From a virus, in IMG/VR virus record IMGVR_UViG_3300042458_000427, positions 1-31,001 of that record: 31,001 bases of DNA, one strand, 5' to 3'. Below, one piece after another: positions 1 through 8,589 of this stretch. The notes beneath the pieces were generated by a model that saw only the letters and a list, made by a program, of their open reading frames with translations, did not search any database and was not told the DNA's origin. The translations under genes were made by a program, and so were the position numbers. Numbering within the stretch: position 1 is the stretch's first letter; each line of letters begins with the position of its first letter.

Positions 1-29
1 AATAACCACATCAAAAAAGGGCTTGGGCT

Positions 30-665
30 ATGAAGACTGGCTTCCTATTTGCTGAAGATGAGGCAATCAAACTACAGGTATCAGGTCTTACGGTTACTGA
101 CGACCGTGACGCCGAGCGCCCAGTACAAGTGTTCTTCCGATACCCAGAAGGTGAAACTGAGCGCCATTACCCATTTATTACAATTGAACTAATTGATGTG
201 GTGCACGCCAAGAACCGCCAACATTCAGAGTCATACCTAGACACCAATTCCCCTGGACAGCCTAATAATCTTGACTACTGGCCTAGCACTTCTTCTGCCA
301 GTTCTCCAAACATTAACGGCTTTGACTCATACAGGACTACAGAGTTTCTACCTGTAGACCTTTTATACCAAGTTTCTACGTTTACAAGAAGCGCCATACA
401 CGACCGACAACTAGTGAACCAGATGCTCACCCAAGTATTCCCATTTCGTTATGGGTCTTTGGTGGTCTCCGCAGACAATAAGTCCCGAAGGTTAGACCTT
501 CTGGACTGGTCAACGGCTGACCTTCTTGACCCTGAGGCGGGGTATAGGAAGCGTATCTTTAGAAAGATCTACACAATTCAGATGACGTCGGAACTTCCAA
601 CGTCTGCACTAATCGGCCTCAAGAAAGTAACGACTGTTTCAACTACAATTGAACAGACTAATTAA
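30..665 (+). CDS. Putative tail terminator/completion protein
   Basis: This 211-residue protein lies directly upstream of the tail sheath gene, where contractile phages usually encode the protein that caps the tail or joins it to the head. It has no signal peptide or membrane segment. The middle and C-terminal part (a 'PVDLLYQVSTFTR' stretch, then 'KRIFRKIYTIQMTSEL') is of the kind seen in small tail completion proteins, with beta-rich segments ending in a strand around 'SEL'. The ATG follows an A-rich run ending in AGGG, about 8 bases upstream. A TAA at 3-5 could end the gene before it. The functional call rests mainly on position and weak resemblance; a neck or connector protein is the main alternative. 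Confidence 0.5.
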   Translation: MKTGFLFAEDEAIKLQVSGLTVTDDRDAERPVQVFFRYPEGETERHYPFITIELIDVVHAKNRQHSESYLDTNSPGQPNNLDYWPSTSSASSPNINGFDSYRTTEFLPVDLLYQVSTFTRSAIHDRQLVNQMLTQVFPFRYGSLVVSADNKSRRLDLLDWSTADLLDPEAGYRKRIFRKIYTIQMTSELPTSALIGLKKVTTVSTTIEQTN

Positions 666-707
666 TTTGAAAATCCCTGTAAGTAACCCCTGATTTAGGA
701 GTAAACA

Positions 708-2285
708 ATGGCATATGACATTCCTGGAGTCTACGTTCGTGAGACTCCCTTTACTAGCAACGTTAGCGTACGTAACGCTACAACAGCCGCCGCATTCGTA
801 GGCACAACAGAACGTGGACCTTCCACGCCTTTGTTGGTTTCTTCATGGAGCGACTACAAGTCTGCTTTCGGTGAAATCAACAGCACCTACGATCTAGGTT
901 ATGCGGTCTACCATTACTTTGCTAATGGTGGTCGTGATGCCTACGTATCACGTGTAATTGACACCACCGCAGTAGCCGCCGCTGTTACCTTTCAAGGAAC
1001 AGTAACTGGCGCTTCAGCCGCAAGCACTATCTTTACGGTAGGTGCAAACACTGTCGGTGCTTGGGGTAACAACCTCTCAGTAACCTTGTCATTTGATCAG
1101 AACACTTTGACGGACCCATCGGGTACACCAAAGATTAACTCAGCATCATTGTTTTCAATGGCTGTTAACTTGGTGCAAGGTAGTGCCACGGTTGAAGTAG
1201 AGCGTTGGCAAGACCTTTCATTTGATCCAACCTCAAGTCGTTATGTAAAGAGCGTTCTTGATCTTTATTCTTCTTATGTAAAGATTGTAGGAACTCCTGC
1301 AACAATTTCATCCAGCACCACAATTACTGTTTCAGGAATTACTGCTGGAGTTTATTCAAAGACCTTGACATTGGTTACTGGTTCAGATGCAACTGCACCA
1401 AACACAGTAAGCGCCGATATTGAATGGGCAACTGCTGTAACCAACTTGGACAACGTACCTGGTCCGCTATTGGTTAACCTTGTTGGTCAGACAGGTAGCG
1501 TTCGTATCAACCAAGCATTGGCATACGCCGCTACCCGTGGTGACGCCTTCGTAATCATTGACTGCCCAATTGATGCAGTAACCAAGAGCACAGAACAAAC
1601 TGCAATTCTTGGCTACAGCACCACTAATGGTGGTTGGGGTGCAACCTACTTCCCAGCATTGAAGATGTATGACCCAGCAAAGAGCGGCCCAACCGCTATC
1701 CGTGACACCTACCCAGGTGGAGCAGTTGCTGGAGCGTACGTACGTTCGGAGAACCTCCGTGGGGTTGCTAAAGCACCTGCTGGATACTTCTTGGATCTTC
1801 AAAACGTGTTTGGCTTGGTAGCAACTCTTACAGATGCAGATCAAGGTGAATTGTACAACGTTAACAACGTTAACTGTATCCGCACCATTGCTGGTGGTGG
1901 AACCATCATCAACGGAGCACGCACCTTGTCAAAGACTCGTCCAGACAAGTATGTGACTGTCCGTCGCACCTTGAACTTCTTGCGTGTAACACTCAAGAAC
2001 CAATCAGCATTTGCTGTGTTTGAGCCAAACGACGAACGACTCTGGGGTCGCATCAAGGTTGCTCTTTCAAGCACCTTGACTGACTTCTGGGCTAAGGGCA
2101 ACCTCAAGGGTGCAAACCCAGCGAATGCCTTCTACATCGTCTGCGATGCATCAAACAACACCCAACAATCCATTGAAGATGGCAATGTAAACATTGAAAT
2201 TGGTGTTGCATTGCAGTATCCAGCAGAATTCGTCGTAATCAACCTCACACAGTGGGCTGGCGGTTCCTCCGCTACAACCCTTTAA
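708..2285 (+). CDS. Contractile tail sheath protein
   Basis: This 525-residue protein is the sheath subunit that surrounds the tail tube and contracts to drive it through the host envelope. The N-terminus has the family signature 'YDIPGVYVRE', then 'AAFVGTTERGP' and 'GYAVYHYFANGG' (about residues 27-75). The C-terminal 150 residues carry the conserved core: a 'NVNNVNCIRT' segment, 'KYVTVRRTLNFLRVTLK', the 'FEPNDERLWGRIK' helix, and a final strand region 'GVALQYPAEFVVINLTQ'. The middle (about residues 90-260) is Thr/Ser/Val-rich and probably forms the surface domain. A clear AGGAG lies at 697-701, six bases before the ATG. The tube gene follows 19 bases downstream, as expected for co-expressed tail subunits. 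Confidence 0.96.
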   Translation: MAYDIPGVYVRETPFTSNVSVRNATTAAAFVGTTERGPSTPLLVSSWSDYKSAFGEINSTYDLGYAVYHYFANGGRDAYVSRVIDTTAVAAAVTFQGTVTGASAASTIFTVGANTVGAWGNNLSVTLSFDQNTLTDPSGTPKINSASLFSMAVNLVQGSATVEVERWQDLSFDPTSSRYVKSVLDLYSSYVKIVGTPATISSSTTITVSGITAGVYSKTLTLVTGSDATAPNTVSADIEWATAVTNLDNVPGPLLVNLVGQTGSVRINQALAYAATRGDAFVIIDCPIDAVTKSTEQTAILGYSTTNGGWGATYFPALKMYDPAKSGPTAIRDTYPGGAVAGAYVRSENLRGVAKAPAGYFLDLQNVFGLVATLTDADQGELYNVNNVNCIRTIAGGGTIINGARTLSKTRPDKYVTVRRTLNFLRVTLKNQSAFAVFEPNDERLWGRIKVALSSTLTDFWAKGNLKGANPANAFYIVCDASNNTQQSIEDGNVNIEIGVALQYPAEFVVINLTQWAGGSSATTL

Positions 2286-2304
2286 TCCAAGGAGCAAATA
2301 GAAC

Positions 2305-2955
2305 ATGGCAATTGCAGCAACAACTATGCGGACAGACCCGCTAAGAAACTTTAAGTTTCGTGTAAGCATCCATCCAAAAAACCAAAACGCCAGTAACCTC
2401 GCTAACCAGTTAAGTGCTATTGGTGATCTTGGTTTTGCTCAAGTGAGTGGTATCTCCGTTACTAACGAAGTTATCTCTTACCGTGAAGGCGGAATGAACA
2501 CCCACCCACACAAGATGGTTGCTCAGTCAGACTTTGCTCCTGTGTCATTTGCACGAGGAGCATTTGCTGGTCAGGACCAACTATGGGCATGGCAGAAGTT
2601 TATGCACGCATGGCTAGGCGGTGGCGTCGCAGGCGCAACTGGTTTGGCAATGGGTGACGGAGACTACCGTTGTGACATCGTGGTTCGTGTTTATGACCAC
2701 CCACACACCGCTTCAGAACTTAATGGTGGCGGAAGCCTGAACTACCAATACGATGGTGGCGTCCAGAACAAGAGCATTACCCCAGGTAACGTGAAGTTTG
2801 CATTTAAACTTTTCAACGCATGGCCTGGCGCTTACGCTTTGACCGACCTCAACGCTGGTGACAACGGTATCTTGATTCAGTCAATGACCGTACACCACGA
2901 GGGCTTCTTTATTGCTTGGAGTGACGCAGACATCGCCAATATTGAAACGATGTAG
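2305..2955 (+). CDS. Tail tube protein
   Basis: This 216-residue protein is the inner tail tube subunit of the T4 gp19-like family. It polymerises into the rigid tube inside the sheath. The family pattern is visible: 'DPLRNFKFRVSI' at the N-terminus, 'GFAQVSGISVTNEVISYREGG' (residues about 47-67), then the 'LWAWQKFMHAW' helix and a C-terminal segment 'KFAFKLFNAWPGAY' ending with 'MTVHHEGFF'. AAGGAG lies 11 bases before the ATG, a rather long spacer, but the second ATG (2326) has no better site. It directly follows the sheath gene, the standard order in contractile tails. Confidence 0.95.
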   Translation: MAIAATTMRTDPLRNFKFRVSIHPKNQNASNLANQLSAIGDLGFAQVSGISVTNEVISYREGGMNTHPHKMVAQSDFAPVSFARGAFAGQDQLWAWQKFMHAWLGGGVAGATGLAMGDGDYRCDIVVRVYDHPHTASELNGGGSLNYQYDGGVQNKSITPGNVKFAFKLFNAWPGAYALTDLNAGDNGILIQSMTVHHEGFFIAWSDADIANIETM

Positions 2956-2987
2956 TATAAGTTAATTCCACAACATAGGAGCATTAA

Positions 2988-3770
2988 ATGGATCTAAAGC
3001 AACAAGCGGACGCCCTTAATACTGCCCTTGACGGAGACGTCCCTGAAATCAAACCAGCACCCGATACGGTTGTTGAGTTGATTAAGGGCGTCTACAACAA
3101 GGACATGGATTCTTGGGACACCACTGCAATCGTTCGTGAACTAAATGGTTTTGATGAAGAGGCTCTCGCTTCTTTAGATAATAAGAACCTTGTATACGCA
3201 GAGTACATGTCAACCTTGCTCAAGCGTGCCGTTATTAGTATTGGGTCTGTAGATATTGCAAGCACCCCGTCAATAATTGACGAGTTGATTATTGGTGACC
3301 GTGACCTCTTGTTCTTGGGCATTGTTATTGCTACATACGGAAGCAACCGTGAGTACCAAGTGATTTGTAACGGATGCTCGGCGTCCAATGATGTCACCGT
3401 TCCTGTTGACAAGTTTGATAAAAGGAACATGGATGTAGATGTCTACAAACCAATTACGGCTACCTTAAAGAATGGTGAGACGGTGAATTTCCGTCTACCT
3501 ACTGGCGCTGATAGCCAGTACGTTTCTAAAAAAGCCAAGTCCATAGCGGAACAGAACACCATCATGTTGGCTCGTTGTGTGTCCTCAGACGATGTTAAAA
3601 ATGCAGAACACTGGGCTAAAAGCCTCGGTATTCAAGACCGCTCTAATCTTATAAACGCCCTGATGCAGAACCAGCCAGGGCCTGAGATAGGGGAGGTGAA
3701 TGCCCAATGCGCTACGTGCAACGAACCAATCGTTTTCGTGCTTGATTGGGCATCCCTTTTATTCGGTTAA
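2988..3770 (+). CDS. gp26-like baseplate hub protein / tail assembly chaperone
   Basis: This 260-residue protein lies between the tail tube and tape measure genes, the usual place of the tail assembly chaperone. The central part ('IIGDRDLLFLGIVIATYG', then 'VNFRLPTGAD') resembles the T4-type baseplate protein family that includes gp26. Two Cys pairs, C127/C130 and C241/C244, could bind a metal together. The C-terminal pair lies just before the stop. The following reading frame stays open past that stop to 3909 and reaches the tape measure start, so a longer frameshifted form is possible and is described separately. The GGAG Shine-Dalgarno site lies about seven bases before the ATG. Confidence is good for a tail assembly or baseplate role and moderate for the family name. 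Confidence 0.7.
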   Translation: MDLKQQADALNTALDGDVPEIKPAPDTVVELIKGVYNKDMDSWDTTAIVRELNGFDEEALASLDNKNLVYAEYMSTLLKRAVISIGSVDIASTPSIIDELIIGDRDLLFLGIVIATYGSNREYQVICNGCSASNDVTVPVDKFDKRNMDVDVYKPITATLKNGETVNFRLPTGADSQYVSKKAKSIAEQNTIMLARCVSSDDVKNAEHWAKSLGIQDRSNLINALMQNQPGPEIGEVNAQCATCNEPIVFVLDWASLLFG

Positions 3771-3909
3771 ACTAGTTCATATATACTGGGAATACGATTT
3801 GATTGCCACCGTCTACAAGGGCTTTACGCTCGCTGATATACAAAACATGACTGTACGCCAAAGAGAGTACTGGTCGTCTATGGGTAAATGGCGTAAGTCT
3901 GGAGACTAG
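3700..3909 (+). CDS. Small tail-assembly ORF, possibly a frameshift extension of the gp26-like protein
   Basis: This reading frame overlaps the last 71 bases of the gp26-like gene in another frame and stops two bases before the tape measure ATG. If read from its ATG at 3700 it is 69 residues, but GGAGG lies only three bases before that ATG, which is a poor spacing. The part beyond the upstream stop (about 46 residues, including 'WEYDLIATVYKGFTLAD' and 'VRQREYWSSMGKW') looks like a real coding sequence with aromatic and charged helices. Tail chaperone genes before tape measures are often made in two forms by programmed frameshifting. Here the shift needed would be +1 or -2. An independent small gene, possibly starting at TTG 3799, is the alternative. 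Confidence 0.5.
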   Translation: MPNALRATNQSFSCLIGHPFYSVKLVHIYWEYDLIATVYKGFTLADIQNMTVRQREYWSSMGKWRKSGD

Positions 3910-3911
3910 CG

Positions 3912-6689
3912 ATGGCACCACTACCACCACCTGATGGTGAAAAGAGTTTGAATGGACCCTTTGGTGGATCCACCACGTCTGGTGGAGAACTCGCTCAATT
4001 TCGTGCCAAGTTCAATGTTGACCTTAGCCAGATGTCAAAACTCATTACAGGCTTTCAAAGTCTTAAAGACAAGATAAAAGCAGTTGAGACTGCTGCTACA
4101 TCGGCTACCAGCAAGGTTAACAGCCTCTCTAACGCTCTCCAAGGCGTAACAGGTGGTTCTGCGGGGTTAAACGTTTCTGCACCGTCTAACGGCACTACAA
4201 GCACTGGTACCGCCGTCTCACAGGCTATTGCTAGTAGTAAAGCCTCTGTAGTACCTAAGACTGGTTCTAGCCCTGTTGCTCAGGCTGGAATGATGGGTGG
4301 GAGTGGTAGTGGTTTCTTTTCCAACATGCGTGGTGCCGCCTTTCCAAGTGGTACAGGTGGCGGAGCAGGCATGGCGCAAGTTGCGCAATATGGTATGCAA
4401 GCCATTGGTGCAGGTATTAACGCAATTGATAACCGTACTAACCAGATGTATGGTCGTGCCTTACGGACTGACCAATTGGCTGTTCTTTATCAACAAACCG
4501 AAGGAATAAGTCAACAAGGTTATTATGATCAATATAGGAAACCTCTTCAAGGATTCCGACTTGGTGCTGATGGTACAAACCAATTATTAAGTCTGCAAGC
4601 ACAGACAGGTATCAATGCCCAGAAACAAGCAGGAAGTATTCAAGGACTTAGCGCTGCTTTAGGTTACTCCTACAGCACTCAAGACTTTGCTTCAATGCTT
4701 ACAACATTGGCTAACCCAATGGTCAACAACAGAATGACCATGACATTAGGAACTGGTTTGTATGGTCCTGGTGGTAAACAACGCTCCATGACTGAGGTGT
4801 TCCAAGGAGTTGTTCGTGGGTCTGGCTTAACAAATGAACGTTACCTTGCTGGTGCAATGCAACAAGGTTCTTCCGCCCGTGCACGTCTGACTCAGTTGGG
4901 TCTTCCTGAGGATATGCAAAATGCAGTCCTTCAATACGCTAAAGATAATGTCACTTTTCAAAAGAAAACTGGTGGCAATCAAGGGATGTATAACCCCGAA
5001 CTTAAATCCCAGCGTGAAATCATGGGCATTGAAAAGAACTTTGCCACACAGCAACAAGAGACAACTCGTAAACAAGAAGTAAAAGACGAGAAGTTCTACA
5101 ACCGTCAAAAAGACAACCTTGCGTCAATGGAAACCAACACGCAAAAGATGATTGAGTTGACCACCCGTATTCAAGAATTGACTTCTGCAATTACTGGTGC
5201 TCGCATCTCTAGTCGTGGAAATCCAATAACCAGAATTGGTGGAAGTCTTTTAAAGAAAGGTTTAGGCGCTGGCATTATCGCCGCTTCTGGTATTGGTACC
5301 GTATTAAGCGGTGGTACTGCAACCCCATTAACACTTGGAACTGCTGCTTTTGGTGCAAGTTTGTTACTTGGAGATGGTACTGAAACAGCAAGCGGTAAGA
5401 AAAGTGCATCGGCTACTAAAGGTAAAGTTACTTCAGGAAGTTCTTCTGGATTAAACGATAAGTTTAGACAACGTCTTGAACAGATGATTGAAGCCTCTGG
5501 TGGAAAAGTAGGGATTGGCGGAGGATTTCGTTCTAGTGCTCAACAACGTAGTTTGTTCTTGTCTCGGTATAGTCGCACATCTGACAAGACTGGGACATTT
5601 TGGGATGGCGCATACTGGAAGAAGAACTCAGGTGTTGCAGACGCCGCTCCTCCAGGAATGTCAATGCACGAAATTGGACTGGCGGCTGACCTTACTGGTG
5701 ACCTTAACTGGGTGCAAGAAAACGCCGCTAAGTATGGTTTGAAGACTTTTGCCAACGTCAACAACGAACCATGGCACGTACAGCCAGCAGAACTCCCTAA
5801 CAGCCGTCGTCAATATGAAAAGGCTGGGGCACCTTGGGGAACTATTGCTGGTGCGGAACGTATGGATCCAAATGCAACTTTTGAGGGAGCGTCTAGCGAC
5901 GGTGGAGTATCCGATGCTTTGTACAACTCAACTGGTTCTGGGAATGTAAACGCATACTCACAAATGGGTATGAGTGCTCAGATGGAAGCATTCAAAGTTG
6001 GATCTAGGAAACTAGGTGGCGGCGGCGGTGGCGGTCGTATGGCTACAGGACGCCGTACTCGTAACGTTGGATCCGCCAGCACCTCAACACAACAATCTGG
6101 TTCTGTAACAACTGGCAAAGCCATGGACCCCCGTGCAATTGCACAAATGCTATTGAATCGTGGATTTAAAAAAGAAGACATTTGGAAGATGCTTGCTATC
6201 TCCCATAGAGAATCACGTTGGATACCTTCAGTACGTAACGTAGGTCCTGTTGATGACTCATATGGCTTGTTCCAAATAAATATGAAAGGCAACTTAGGGG
6301 AAGCCCGACGTAAGTATTTTGGTATTGCTGACGATAGTGAATTGTTTGATCCAAAAACTAACGTTAAAGCCGCCCGCATTACCTATGGCGGAGGAAACCT
6401 CTCACCTTGGAATGTTAAAGGTGACTGGAAGAACGGTATTGCCCCAGACAAAATGGCGCAGAGTAAACAAATTGCTCAGAGCATGAACTTACCAACCACA
6501 GGTGACCCAACAACACCGTCACGTGGTGGAGGTAATACAACGGTTGTGCAAGGCGGGGGAGTTACTATCGCCCCAAATATCTACATCCAGTCAACGGGAA
6601 GTAACACTGCGGACGCAAAGCGTGCGGCTCAAGAAGTCGCTAACTTAATTACTCAAGATCTTAAACGAACCGCTATGAGGAACCTCTAA
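3912..6689 (+). CDS. Tape measure protein with peptidase M15-like and lytic transglycosylase-like domains
   Basis: This 925-residue protein is the largest in the tail assembly part apart from the gpI fusion and sits where tape measures are found. Residues about 30-80 and 370-440 are helical or coiled-coil-like, and about 448-486 is a hydrophobic Gly/Ala-rich stretch that could enter a membrane. Residues about 516-640 match a D-Ala-D-Ala carboxypeptidase (M15/VanY) domain, with zinc ligands H586 and D593 in 'SMHEIGLAADL' and H622 in 'EPWHVQ'. After a poly-Gly linker, residues about 738-850 match a lysozyme-like transglycosylase, with probable catalytic E767 in 'SHRESRW' followed by 'SYGLFQINM'. 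Family knowledge suggests that these domains cut peptidoglycan during tail entry. The ATG follows the previous stop by two bases. Confidence 0.88.
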   Translation: MAPLPPPDGEKSLNGPFGGSTTSGGELAQFRAKFNVDLSQMSKLITGFQSLKDKIKAVETAATSATSKVNSLSNALQGVTGGSAGLNVSAPSNGTTSTGTAVSQAIASSKASVVPKTGSSPVAQAGMMGGSGSGFFSNMRGAAFPSGTGGGAGMAQVAQYGMQAIGAGINAIDNRTNQMYGRALRTDQLAVLYQQTEGISQQGYYDQYRKPLQGFRLGADGTNQLLSLQAQTGINAQKQAGSIQGLSAALGYSYSTQDFASMLTTLANPMVNNRMTMTLGTGLYGPGGKQRSMTEVFQGVVRGSGLTNERYLAGAMQQGSSARARLTQLGLPEDMQNAVLQYAKDNVTFQKKTGGNQGMYNPELKSQREIMGIEKNFATQQQETTRKQEVKDEKFYNRQKDNLASMETNTQKMIELTTRIQELTSAITGARISSRGNPITRIGGSLLKKGLGAGIIAASGIGTVLSGGTATPLTLGTAAFGASLLLGDGTETASGKKSASATKGKVTSGSSSGLNDKFRQRLEQMIEASGGKVGIGGGFRSSAQQRSLFLSRYSRTSDKTGTFWDGAYWKKNSGVADAAPPGMSMHEIGLAADLTGDLNWVQENAAKYGLKTFANVNNEPWHVQPAELPNSRRQYEKAGAPWGTIAGAERMDPNATFEGASSDGGVSDALYNSTGSGNVNAYSQMGMSAQMEAFKVGSRKLGGGGGGGRMATGRRTRNVGSASTSTQQSGSVTTGKAMDPRAIAQMLLNRGFKKEDIWKMLAISHRESRWIPSVRNVGPVDDSYGLFQINMKGNLGEARRKYFGIADDSELFDPKTNVKAARITYGGGNLSPWNVKGDWKNGIAPDKMAQSKQIAQSMNLPTTGDPTTPSRGGGNTTVVQGGGVTIAPNIYIQSTGSNTADAKRAAQEVANLITQDLKRTAMRNL

Positions 6690-8335
6690 TGGCAAACCCC
6701 CCTAATCGTTATGCTGGAAACCAGTTTTACAACATAGAAGCGGCTGACCCAAACGTAACAAACAGCACTAAAAGCAACCCCGACTTTATCTGGCCTGGGC
6801 CTTCTCAAAAGAATGCTGTATTAGGAAGTCCTGGAAGTACGTACCCTGTAGAGCGTGGTTATATGCGTTTGCTAACAAACGAATATACAACGGTAAATGG
6901 AAGCCTGTCACCAAGTCGTCGCCTGAACTTTCAGTTTAACCCAGATACTTTAACACGTAGTGTTTCTGCACGAAATGATATCCAGTATTGGATGAACCAA
7001 GACCCTTTTCAATTAACACAACCAACACCAGGTGATGCCAACTTTGGTTTTGATTTAATGTTTAACCGTGAAGCAGAGATTGCGTCATCTTCATATAGAA
7101 CACAATCAGGTATTACAAAAGTTAGGTCAGACGCTGACTTACTTAAAGATAGAAGTAATGGGTTGGGTGCACGCCCAGACATTGGTTTAAACCTAGATGC
7201 ATACGACCCATCATGGGTAACTGACATTGGAGTACTTGCTGACCTTATGGTCTTTGACCAACTTATTGGTCAAGGTATTAACAGCGACATTATTGATCAA
7301 ATTGCAAAACAGGCTGTTACAAGTGCAAAAGCGTACAACAACAGTGAAGGCGTAACTAGTGACGCTACCGACAAGTCTTTGGAAACAGATGAAGCGATCT
7401 ACAAAACCTATTTAGAAGCGAACTTAGGAAACTCTGCTTTTCTAATTGCACAACCTATTCGTGTTGTGTTTTCTTCTTTGTTTATGGTTGAAGGGTTTGT
7501 AACAAACACAAGCGTTTTGTTTAATAAGTTTAACCATGCAATGGTTCCTACACAGTGCACGATTAGCGTCAATATGACGGCTATGTACATTGGGTTTGCT
7601 CAACCTAAAACATACCTAACAAAACTATACGAAGACTTTGATAAGCAGGCGAAGGCTGACGCCGATGCGGTTGCTGGAGAACAGGGACAACTTGTATCAG
7701 TAGGTAACTTACTCGTAGAAAAGAATGGGTATAGGTCCTCTACCAATATAACAAAAGTATTATCATCTTTTAACGTAAAAGACTTATTAATTAGTGGGGG
7801 AAACCTTACAGCACTTTCTATGCGCCCTACTCCTACATTAAAAGAATGGGCAAAGGCTGGAACAGGTAAGTTAACTGCTAAAGCAACTATTCAAGTTGTG
7901 TATAGAGGCCAAACAGGAGGCGGTTCTGCTGGAGGGTATGCAGTTGGGTCAACTGTGTACAACGGTACTTCACAACCGATCACTATTGCTAACTCAAGCA
8001 TATCTACTAAACCTTGGGTTGATCTTGCCTTCCAATTTACTACTCAAAAATCAACAATAGCACTAGACCAAAGTGCTTCGGCTTTATTTAACGTTACTTT
8101 TCAAATCCGTTATTACCTTGAAGGTCCTGGCGGTAAGTCTATCCAAACCAGCGAATTTGCATCAGGGGGTGTAGTAGTAGATGCATCAACCCTTGTTTAT
8201 CCTGGAGGTGAGATTAAGATATGTGGAAGAACTGCTAATAACAATAAAATAACTACTAAAAATGGAGTAACTGATACAGTGTCCCGTAAATACGGAGCGG
8301 CAGTTACTAGCAATAAAAATACAGGAATAAAATAA
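6689..8335 (+). CDS. Baseplate/tube initiator protein, CIS-tube-like N-terminus
   Basis: This 548-residue protein lies between the tape measure and the LysM protein. The segment 'RLNFQFNPDTLTRSV' followed about 35 residues later by 'FGFDLMFNREAE' resembles the N-terminal pattern of the contractile-injection-system tube and tail-initiator proteins that sit between the tube and the spike. The C-terminal third is beta-rich and Ser/Thr/Gly-rich. The start overlaps the tape measure stop as TAATG, with GAGGAA six bases upstream, which suggests coupled translation. In P2, Mu and injection-system loci the gene before the LysM and gpD-like genes encodes such an adaptor. The family assignment is from pattern and position only. 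A general baseplate protein is the safe reading. Confidence 0.6.
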   Translation: MANPPNRYAGNQFYNIEAADPNVTNSTKSNPDFIWPGPSQKNAVLGSPGSTYPVERGYMRLLTNEYTTVNGSLSPSRRLNFQFNPDTLTRSVSARNDIQYWMNQDPFQLTQPTPGDANFGFDLMFNREAEIASSSYRTQSGITKVRSDADLLKDRSNGLGARPDIGLNLDAYDPSWVTDIGVLADLMVFDQLIGQGINSDIIDQIAKQAVTSAKAYNNSEGVTSDATDKSLETDEAIYKTYLEANLGNSAFLIAQPIRVVFSSLFMVEGFVTNTSVLFNKFNHAMVPTQCTISVNMTAMYIGFAQPKTYLTKLYEDFDKQAKADADAVAGEQGQLVSVGNLLVEKNGYRSSTNITKVLSSFNVKDLLISGGNLTALSMRPTPTLKEWAKAGTGKLTAKATIQVVYRGQTGGGSAGGYAVGSTVYNGTSQPITIANSSISTKPWVDLAFQFTTQKSTIALDQSASALFNVTFQIRYYLEGPGGKSIQTSEFASGGVVVDASTLVYPGGEIKICGRTANNNKITTKNGVTDTVSRKYGAAVTSNKNTGIK

Positions 8336-8337
8336 CC

Positions 8338-8589
8338 ATGACACTTAACTCTTCTTCCCGATACACAACATCTAAAGATGAAACAACATCAACAATGTTG
8401 GCTGTTCTTAAAGATGTTGCTTCTGAACGGTACACAACTTACGTAAGTCGTTACGGTGACACTTTTGATTTAATTGCTACCCGTATCTACAATGATCCAA
8501 CTCAATATTGGAGAATTGCAAACCTTAATCCGCAAGTTAAATTCCCTAATGAAATCCCTGTAGGAACTCAACTTAGAATTCCGTCATGA
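8338..8589 (+). CDS. LysM-domain tail protein (P2 gpX-like)
   Basis: This small protein of 83 residues consists mostly of one LysM domain (about residues 33-82): 'YVSRYGDTFDLIATRIYND' then 'WRIANLNP' and 'IPVGTQLRIP'. In P2-like and injection-system baseplates a LysM protein of this kind connects the tube to the spike complex and may bind the sheath initiator, rather than peptidoglycan. AGGAA lies 10 bases before the ATG. The last codons overlap the gpD-like start as ATGA, so the two are likely translated together. Confidence 0.88.
   Translation: MTLNSSSRYTTSKDETTSTMLAVLKDVASERYTTYVSRYGDTFDLIATRIYNDPTQYWRIANLNPQVKFPNEIPVGTQLRIPS

Noticed and set aside
1467-1844. Long reverse-strand reading frame (125 codons) in the sheath gene
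   Set aside because: It lies entirely opposite a strongly conserved sheath gene, has no Shine-Dalgarno site, and gives a Cys-rich composition typical of antisense shadows.
3753-3775. A usual -1 slippery site (tccctttta)
   Set aside because: A -1 shift here reaches a TAG at 3773, so it cannot give the extension to 3909; the heptamer also does not fit the X-XXY-YYZ frame.
5978-6379. Reverse-strand frame of 133 codons in the tape measure gene
   Set aside because: Its poly-Pro run is the complement of the poly-Gly linker, and the opposite strand encodes a clear transglycosylase domain.
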